Shown in pieces: positions 6,468-11,502 of a stretch of 11,502 bases of DNA. Made by a program: the position numbers and the translations under genes. Origin of the DNA: JANNAV01 sp031384695 (GTDB taxonomy: Bacteria; Pseudomonadota; Alphaproteobacteria; Rhodobacterales; Rhodobacteraceae); assembly GCA_031384695.1 (NCBI GenBank), contig JANNAV010000231.1:1-11502 (forward strand). Reading direction: 5' to 3'. The notes beneath the pieces are model-generated. The model was not told the origin of the DNA. It saw nothing but the letters and a program-made list of their open reading frames with translations, and did no database searches. Numbering within the stretch: the first letter of the stretch is position 1; every line of letters starts with the position of its first letter.

Positions 6468-8015
6468 ATGCAGCTTCGGAGTTTTTCGGATGGGGTGACG
6501 GCGCTGCGGGTGCTGGCACGGCAGTTGCGCAGGCCGGAGTGGATGGTGTTCCTGCCGGCGCTGACGCTGGCCTGTTTCTGGCTTGGCGGCGAAGAGGCGC
6601 TGATCATTGCCGCTTTGGGCGCGCCTTTGGTGTTCGCCATGGCCGGGGCGTTCCGGTTTGCCGAACCCTTGCCGGGGGCCGCCAGCGATGCCACACCGGG
6701 GCCGGTGCTGCGCGATCTGGTGGTGACAGCGCTGGATAGCACGATGCGCGACAGCCAGTTGACCGGGCGCACCACCGCCTGCCTTGTGGTGCAGTTTGAC
6801 GATGCCGAACAGTTGGTGGACAGGCATGGCCGCGCCGCCCAGACCGAGGTGCTGAGCCGCACCTACGAACGGCTCTGCGCGGCCCTGCGCGAGGGGGACA
6901 AGCTGGCGCGGCTTGAAGGCGGCGGCTTTGCGGTGGCTTTGGCGGGCGTGCGGCGGCTGGATCTGGAAACCGTGGTGCAGTTGGCGGGCCGGTTGCAGGC
7001 GGCGGTTGCGGTGCCTGTCAGCGTGAACGCCGCGCGGATTTACATGACATGTTCGGTGGGCTTCTGCCTTGCCGTGCGCGCGCCCGAACAAACCGGGGCC
7101 TCGCTGCTGGAGGCGGCACAGGTTGCGGCGGATGCGGCGTTGCAGGTGGGGGCGGGGGCGATCCGGGCCTATACGCCGGATATGGCGCATCACCGGGCCG
7201 ACCGCGATGCGCTGCGCGAAGAACTGGAACAGGCGCTGGATGAGGGGCAGATCCGGGCGCATTTTCAACCGCAGGTGTCCACCGATACCGGGGCCATCAC
7301 CGGGTTTGAGGCTTTGGCGCGCTGGTATCATCCCGAACGCGGGCTGGTGGCGCCGGGAGAGTTTCTGCCCGCGCTTGAGGCCGCGGGCCTGAGCGAGCGG
7401 CTGTGCGAGGTGATGCTGTACAACGCGCTTTCGGCGCTGGTGCGCTGGGACAAGGCCGGGCTTTGCGTGCCGACGGTGGCGGTGAACTTTTCAGCCGCCG
7501 AACTGCGCAACCCCAAACTGGCCGACAAGCTGAAATGGGAGCTGGACCGCTTTGATCTGGAGCCAAAGCGCCTGTGCATCGAGGTGCTGGAGAATGTGGT
7601 GGCAAAAACCGACAATGATGTGATCGTCGGCAACATCGCCGCGCTGGCGCGGATGGGCTGCGGCATTGATCTGGATGATTTCGGCACCGGCCATGCGTCG
7701 ATCACCTCGATCCGGCGGTTTGCGATCCGCCGCATCAAGATTGACCGCAGTTTTGTGACCAAGGTGGATGAGGACCGCGAGCAACAAAAGATCGTGGCTG
7801 CGATCCTGTCGATGGCCGAGCGGATGGGCCTTGCAACGCTGGCCGAGGGGGTTGAAACACCGGCGGAACATGCGATGCTGGCGCAGCTTGGCTGTGGCGA
7901 TGTGCAGGGTTTCGGGATCGGGCGGCCGATGCCGGTGGAAGAAACCATGGATTGGATCCTGCGCCAACGCGGGCGGATCGGCGGCACGCCCCGCATCGGT
8001 TCGCGGGCAAGATAG
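6468..8015 (+). CDS. Membrane GGDEF-EAL protein, probable cyclic-di-GMP phosphodiesterase
   Basis: This 515-residue protein has a two-segment membrane hairpin (about 25-40 and 43-62), a GGDEF-like domain (about 80-235) and an EAL domain (about 250-500). The GGDEF signature is changed to EGGGF at 150-154, so diguanylate cyclase activity is unlikely; such domains often serve as regulatory GTP sensors. The EAL domain keeps what is expected for cyclic-di-GMP hydrolysis: EAL at 281-283, Asn340, Glu372, the DDFGTG motif at 403-408, Lys424 in KIDRSFV, and AEGVE at 459-463. It should therefore lower cyclic-di-GMP near the membrane. The ATG at 6468 is chosen because the reading frame above it has only GTG or TTG starts and no membrane or domain sequence; its GGGGG-type ribosome site is mediocre. 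The following gene, yidC, has its own probable promoter. Confidence 0.92.
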   Translation: MQLRSFSDGVTALRVLARQLRRPEWMVFLPALTLACFWLGGEEALIIAALGAPLVFAMAGAFRFAEPLPGAASDATPGPVLRDLVVTALDSTMRDSQLTGRTTACLVVQFDDAEQLVDRHGRAAQTEVLSRTYERLCAALREGDKLARLEGGGFAVALAGVRRLDLETVVQLAGRLQAAVAVPVSVNAARIYMTCSVGFCLAVRAPEQTGASLLEAAQVAADAALQVGAGAIRAYTPDMAHHRADRDALREELEQALDEGQIRAHFQPQVSTDTGAITGFEALARWYHPERGLVAPGEFLPALEAAGLSERLCEVMLYNALSALVRWDKAGLCVPTVAVNFSAAELRNPKLADKLKWELDRFDLEPKRLCIEVLENVVAKTDNDVIVGNIAALARMGCGIDLDDFGTGHASITSIRRFAIRRIKIDRSFVTKVDEDREQQKIVAAILSMAERMGLATLAEGVETPAEHAMLAQLGCGDVQGFGIGRPMPVEETMDWILRQRGRIGGTPRIGSRAR

Positions 8016-8101
8016 GCGGGCGGTTATCCGGTTCCGGGTGGCATCGGGTGGGTTATTCGCGATTCCCGGTGGGCACAGATGGCTGGGGCGGGGAAAACCG
8101 C

Positions 8102-8130
8102 TTGACCTTTCGCGCCCCCTTCTGTTGAAC
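8102..8130 (+). promoter_or_regulatory. Probable yidC promoter
   Basis: TTGACC (8102-8107) is followed after 17 nt by TTGAAC (8125-8130), 35 nt before the yidC start codon. The -35 is good and the -10 is only fair. It lies in the 150-nt gap after the GGDEF-EAL gene, which holds no gene or terminator that I can see. If real, it lets yidC-MOSC-yihA be expressed independently of rpmH and of the inserted genes. Confidence 0.45.
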
Positions 8131-8165
8131 CACGCCTGACCCTGAACAGGAATGGTGATCCCCCC

Positions 8166-9995
8166 GTGGACGATCAGAACAAGAATCTCATCCTTGCAAC
8201 CGTGCTCAGCTTTCTCGTGATCCTCGGGTGGTTCATGGGTGGGCCGCTGCTGTTTCCGCAATGGTTTCCCACCGAAGAGCCGGCAAGTGCCACGGCACCG
8301 GCGGCACCGGATGCCCTGGCGGTGCCTGCCGCCGAAGAGGCAACCGCCAGCGCCGGGCAAGATGCCGAGGCTTTGCCCGCAAGCGCCCCCCGCCTGACGA
8401 TTGACACGCCGAAACTGTCGGGCTCGATCTCGATGCTGGGCGGGCGGCTGGATGATCTTTCGCTGAAAACCTACCGCGAAACCACGGCGCCGGGTTCGCC
8501 CACCGTCAAGATGCTGACGGCGGTTGGCGAAGAAAAGCCCTATTACGCGGTGTTCGGCTGGGCCCATGGCAAGGGCTTGACCGATGCCGATGTGCCGGGC
8601 GCGCGAACCGAATGGAAAATCGCGGCGGGGGGCACGCTGGCCCCCGATGCGCCGGTGACGCTGATGTGGGACAATGGCAAGGGGCTGGCCTTCACCCGCA
8701 CTATCGCGGTGGACAATGATTTCATGTTCACGGTGACGGATGCGGTGCAGAACAACAGCACCACCGAAGCGCGGCTGGCGCCTTATGGCATCGTGGCGCG
8801 GCACGGCCTGCCGAAACTTCAGGGCATCTATGTGGTACATGAAGGTGCCATCCGCCGCGCCGACGGCATCACCGATTACCTCAAATACAACAAGATGCTG
8901 GACCTGCCGGTGGTCGAGCGCGAGGGCACCAATGCCGAGGTGACCGAGGCCGCCACCGATGGCTGGATCGGCTTTACCGACCACTACTGGATGACCACGC
9001 TGATCCCGGAACAGGGCAAACCCTACACGGCGGTGCTGAAACATGTGGCGGGGGCGGCGGATATCTATCAGGCCGAGGTGCGCCAGCCGATCATCGCCGT
9101 GGCCCCGGGGGCGCGCGCGGAATCCACCACGCGGCTGTTTGCCGGGGCCAAGGAATGGGCCACGATCAAGCGCTATGAGGCGGGTGGCGTGGCAGGTTTC
9201 ATCGATTCGATTGACTGGGGCTGGTTCTTTTTCCTGACCAAGCCGATCTTTGCGGTGCTGCACTGGCTGAACCATCTGATCGGCAACATGGGGCTGGCGA
9301 TCATCGGGCTGACCTTTGTGCTGAAACTGCTGGTGCTGCCGCTGGCCTATAAATCCTACGTCTCGATGGCGCGGATGAAAGAGCTGCAGCCCGAGATGGA
9401 GGCGCTGAAAGAGCGGGTGGGCGATGACAAGCCGCGCATGCAAAAAGAGATGATGCAGCTTTACAAGGAGAAGAAGGTGAACCCGGCGGCGGGCTGTTTG
9501 CCGATCCTGATCCAGATTCCGATCTTCTTTTCGCTTTACAAGGTGATTTTCGTGACCATCGAGCTGCGTCATGCGCCGTTCTTTGGCTGGTTGAACGATC
9601 TCTCGGCGCCCGATACCTCGTCACTTTTCAACGCGTTCGGGCTGTTGCCCTGGGGCAATCCGGTGCCGGGCAGTGTGCTGGCGCTGATCTTCATCGGCAT
9701 CCTGCCGATCCTGCTGGGCATTTCGATGTGGCTGCAGCAAAAGCTGAACCCGGCCCCCGCCGACCCGACGCAGCAGATGATTTTCGCCTGGATGCCGTGG
9801 GTGTTCATGTTCATGCTGGGCAGTTTCGCCAGCGGGCTGGTGGTGTACTGGATCACCAACAACACCATCACCTTCACCCAGCAATATCTGATCATGCGCA
9901 GCCACGGGCACAAACCGGATATCTTCGGCAACATCGTGTCGGGGTTCCGCAAGAAGCCCGTGGAAACCGCGCCGCCGGTGAAGGGCAAGAAATGA
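8166..9995 (+). CDS. yidC: Membrane protein insertase YidC
   Basis: This 609-residue Oxa1/YidC-family insertase places inner-membrane proteins, alone or with SecYEG. An N-terminal membrane anchor (about 7-25) is followed by an Ala/Pro-rich linker and a large periplasmic domain (about 75-345). The conserved insertase core has segments near 352-368, 374-395, 445-466, 503-525 and 537-573. The cytoplasmic loop after the second segment holds MARMKELQPEMEALKER (401-417) and NPAAGCLPILIQIP (439-452). Lys387 sits where E. coli has the groove residue Arg366, keeping a positive charge. The tail is basic (KGKK). The start is GTG, since MDDQNKNLILA matches the family opening. AGGA lies 14 nt upstream, a long spacing, and the nearby ATG at 8152 is out of frame. 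Its TGA overlaps the MOSC start as ATGA. Confidence 0.97.
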   Translation: MDDQNKNLILATVLSFLVILGWFMGGPLLFPQWFPTEEPASATAPAAPDALAVPAAEEATASAGQDAEALPASAPRLTIDTPKLSGSISMLGGRLDDLSLKTYRETTAPGSPTVKMLTAVGEEKPYYAVFGWAHGKGLTDADVPGARTEWKIAAGGTLAPDAPVTLMWDNGKGLAFTRTIAVDNDFMFTVTDAVQNNSTTEARLAPYGIVARHGLPKLQGIYVVHEGAIRRADGITDYLKYNKMLDLPVVEREGTNAEVTEAATDGWIGFTDHYWMTTLIPEQGKPYTAVLKHVAGAADIYQAEVRQPIIAVAPGARAESTTRLFAGAKEWATIKRYEAGGVAGFIDSIDWGWFFFLTKPIFAVLHWLNHLIGNMGLAIIGLTFVLKLLVLPLAYKSYVSMARMKELQPEMEALKERVGDDKPRMQKEMMQLYKEKKVNPAAGCLPILIQIPIFFSLYKVIFVTIELRHAPFFGWLNDLSAPDTSSLFNAFGLLPWGNPVPGSVLALIFIGILPILLGISMWLQQKLNPAPADPTQQMIFAWMPWVFMFMLGSFASGLVVYWITNNTITFTQQYLIMRSHGHKPDIFGNIVSGFRKKPVETAPPVKGKK

Positions 9996-10738
9996 ACCAG
10001 CGGCTGGCGCAGATCTATCGCCACCCGATCAAGGGACACGGACGCGAGGCCCTCGCGTCCGTTGCGCTTTCGGCGGGCGCGTGTCTGCCGTGGGACAGGC
10101 ATTGGGCGGTGGCCCATGAGGCGGCAAAGCTGATCGAAGGCTGGAACCGCTGCGCCAATTTCGCGCGCGGCGCGAAGGCTCCGGCGTTGATGGCGATCAC
10201 GGCGCGGCTGGACGAGGCCACGCGGCAGGTGGTTCTGGCGCATCCCGAACGGGGCGAGATTGCCTTTTGCCCCGATGATCCGGCGGACCTGCCCCGGTTT
10301 CTGGTTTGGGTGCGGCCGCTGAACCCGGCCGCACGGGCTCAGCCGGTGCGGATCGTGACGGCGGACGTGGGGATGACGGATTCGGCGTTTCCGTCGGTTT
10401 CCATCCTGTCGCTTGCTTCGCTGGCCGATCTTTCGGCTCGGATGGGGATGGATTTGTCGGTGGACCGCTGGCGTGGCAATCTGTGGATCGAGGGGGCAGC
10501 ACCCTTTGCCGAGTTTGACTGGATCGGGCGGCATCTGCGCATCGGTACGGCGGTACTGCGGATCGAAGAGCGGATCACCCGCTGTTCCGCCACGGCGGTG
10601 GACACTGTCACCGGGCGGCCAGCGGGCGACACCTTGCACGGGCTGGAAGCGGCCTACGGGCATCAGGATTTCGGGGTTTACGGCATCGTCATCACGCCGG
10701 GCCGGGTAGCGGTTGATGATGACTGGAGCCTGCTATGA
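9992..10738 (+). CDS. MOSC domain-containing protein
   Basis: This 248-residue soluble protein has an N-terminal beta-barrel-like part (IYRHPIKGHGREAL, 8-21; WDRHWAV, 34-40) and a C-terminal MOSC domain (about 120-245). MOSC domains occur in molybdenum-cofactor sulfurases and related sulfur carriers. The conserved cysteine is present as Cys198 in ITRCSATAVD, followed by the usual DTVTGRPAGDTL stretch (204-215). It may handle sulfur or bind molybdopterin, but its substrate is not known. It overlaps yidC upstream and yihA downstream by 4 nt each (ATGA), so all three should be translated together. From general knowledge this MOSC gene commonly accompanies yidC and yihA in Rhodobacteraceae, so its place is not unusual, though its link to membrane insertion is unexplained. 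Confidence 0.93.
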   Translation: MNQRLAQIYRHPIKGHGREALASVALSAGACLPWDRHWAVAHEAAKLIEGWNRCANFARGAKAPALMAITARLDEATRQVVLAHPERGEIAFCPDDPADLPRFLVWVRPLNPAARAQPVRIVTADVGMTDSAFPSVSILSLASLADLSARMGMDLSVDRWRGNLWIEGAAPFAEFDWIGRHLRIGTAVLRIEERITRCSATAVDTVTGRPAGDTLHGLEAAYGHQDFGVYGIVITPGRVAVDDDWSLL

Positions 10739-11385
10739 GCGTTGAGTTTATTCTGGCGCCCGAGCCGGAAACCCCGGCGCGCGAGGCGGGGCGGCTGTTG
10801 TTTGCCGGGCCGGTGACGTTTGTGAAAGGCGTGGTGGCGATGTCTGGCCTGCCGCCTGCCGACCGGCTTGAGGTGTGCTTTGCGGGCCGGTCGAACGTGG
10901 GGAAATCCAGTTTGATCAATGCGTTGACCGGCCGGAAGTCTTTGGCGCGGGCGTCGAACACACCGGGAAGGACGCAGGAGATCAACTATTTCGCGCTGGG
11001 CGATCACAAGCATCTGGTCGATCTGCCCGGCTATGGTTACGCCGAAGCGCCGGTGGCGGTGGTGGCGAAGTGGCAAGCGCTGCTGCGGAGTTATCTTTCC
11101 GGGCGGCAGACGTTGCGGCGGGCTTTTGTGCTGATTGATACGCGGCACGGGGTGAAAGAGGTGGACGAGCAGATACTCGCCCTGATGGACCGCTGCGCGC
11201 TGACGTTTCAGGTGGTGCTGACCAAGGCCGACAAGGTTTCGCGGGCCGAGCGTGAGGCGATTATCGAACAGGTCAAGGGCGCATTGGTGAAACATGCGGC
11301 GGCCTACCCCGAGATCGTGGTGACAAGTTCGGAAAAGGGCGACGGTATCGAAACGCTGCGGGCGATCATCGCCGGGTTGATTTAG
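10735..11385 (+). CDS. yihA: Ribosome biogenesis GTPase YihA/YsxC (EngB)
   Basis: This is a 216-residue TRAFAC-class GTPase needed for late assembly of the large ribosomal subunit. All GTP motifs are visible: G1 GRSNVGKS at 51-58, G2 NTPGRTQEINYF at 75-86, G3 DLPGYGYA at 96-103, G4 TKAD at 163-166 and G5 SSEKG at 198-202. The length is typical. Its start overlaps the MOSC stop (ATGA). It is the last plus-strand gene in the window. In many relatives argB follows on the same strand, but here a minus-strand gene converges on it. Confidence 0.97.
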   Translation: MSVEFILAPEPETPAREAGRLLFAGPVTFVKGVVAMSGLPPADRLEVCFAGRSNVGKSSLINALTGRKSLARASNTPGRTQEINYFALGDHKHLVDLPGYGYAEAPVAVVAKWQALLRSYLSGRQTLRRAFVLIDTRHGVKEVDEQILALMDRCALTFQVVLTKADKVSRAEREAIIEQVKGALVKHAAAYPEIVVTSSEKGDGIETLRAIIAGLI

Positions 11386-11414
11386 AGCCTGTTGCGTACA
11401 ATCGGGTTCAGCCC

Positions 11415-11441
11415 TCTGAATCAGATTGAAGGAAATCCGCT
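11415..11441. repeat. Copy 2 of the edge repeat
   Basis: These 27 nt match positions 98-124 in the same orientation at 26 of 27 bases (A11429 here, C112 there). They keep the right palindrome arm and the central GAATC site. The left arm is diverged, so only TCTGA-A-TCAGA remains palindromic. The C-flank instead allows a different hairpin, GGTTCAG (11405-11411) with CTGAATC (11416-11422). The copy lies between the convergent yihA and minus-strand gene ends. The preceding GAGCCTGTTGCGTA (11386-11399) is reminiscent of insertion-sequence ends, but that is a weak recollection. Confidence 0.8.
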
Positions 11442-11502
11442 TTAGTCGGCAGCGTCGGGCAGTTCGGCGGCGAGAAACCGCTCGAACGCGTCAAGATCAA
11501 CC
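11442..11502 (-). CDS. C-terminal end of an unidentified protein (partial)
   Basis: The minus strand holds 19 open codons ending in TAA (11444-11442), reading VDLDAFERFLAAELPDAAD. The start lies beyond the right edge of the window. The acidic, helix-like tail and the GC-rich codon use fit a real gene, but the piece is too short to identify. It converges on yihA with 56 nt between the two stops, and the edge repeat fills part of that gap. It may be chance open frame. Confidence 0.45.
   Translation of the reverse strand, partial: VDLDAFERFLAAELPDAAD

Noticed and set aside
8024..8029. TTATCC as a DnaA box near yidC, hinting at a replication origin
   Set aside because: It is a single partial match to TTATCCACA with no cluster, no AT-rich unwinding element and no dnaA or dnaN gene nearby.
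7491..9572. 693-codon minus-strand open frame across the GGDEF-EAL and yidC genes
   Set aside because: It spans two clear plus-strand genes and their gap, and its product is His/Arg/Gln-rich with no domain.
11405..11422. Hairpin after yihA as an intrinsic terminator
   Set aside because: The 7-bp stem includes a G-T wobble and no U-run follows on either strand.
98..11441. Direct repeats as attachment sites of an integrated island next to tRNA-Arg
   Set aside because: The repeat does not overlap the tRNA, there is no integrase, and the DNA between the copies holds core housekeeping genes.

Overview
The window is a GC-rich stretch of ordinary chromosome. It looks alphaproteobacterial, most likely Rhodobacteraceae/Paracoccaceae (Rhodobacter-like). 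This rests on gene content and order (rpmH-rnpA-yidD ... yidC-MOSC-yihA), on protein style, and on sigma70-type promoters with TTGAC(C/T) -35 boxes. The family assignment is inference from recognition; no database search was possible.

Layout. (1) 1-321: a gene-poor left edge with a 37-bp near-perfect palindrome (85-121), then a tRNA-Arg(ACG) on the minus strand with encoded CCA and a plausible promoter of its own. (2) 375-4132, minus strand: a TVP38/TMEM64-type membrane protein is followed after 1 nt by a mercuric-reductase/lipoamide-dehydrogenase-like flavoprotein. After a gap with a strong GC hairpin comes a membrane sensor histidine kinase with no response regulator in the window. (3) 4276-5231, plus strand: the rpmH promoter, then rpmH (L34), rnpA (RNase P protein) and yidD. 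rnpA and yidD overlap by 4 nt. (4) 5284-8015: two genes that interrupt the usual rpmH-to-yidC run. These are a minus-strand DUF900-type alpha/beta hydrolase and a divergent plus-strand membrane GGDEF-EAL protein whose GGDEF signature is degenerate and whose EAL site looks intact. (5) 8102-11385, plus strand: a probable promoter, then yidC, a MOSC-domain protein and yihA/engB, joined by two ATGA start/stop overlaps. (6) 11386-11502: a second copy of the 27-bp core of the left-edge repeat, then the last 19 codons of a minus-strand gene whose start lies outside the window.

How the genes work together. rpmH, rnpA, yidD, yidC and yihA form a ribosome, tRNA-processing and membrane-insertion set: L34 and the assembly GTPase YihA for the large subunit, RnpA for tRNA 5' ends, YidD and YidC for insertion of inner-membrane proteins. 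The TVP38 protein and the flavoprotein probably act as a pair at the membrane. The histidine kinase may belong to the same transcript, but that is not shown.

I found no CRISPR array, no intact mobile element, and no clearly new multigene system. The most interesting items are the repeat pair at the two edges, the interruption of the yidD-yidC neighbourhood, and the TVP38-flavoprotein pair.
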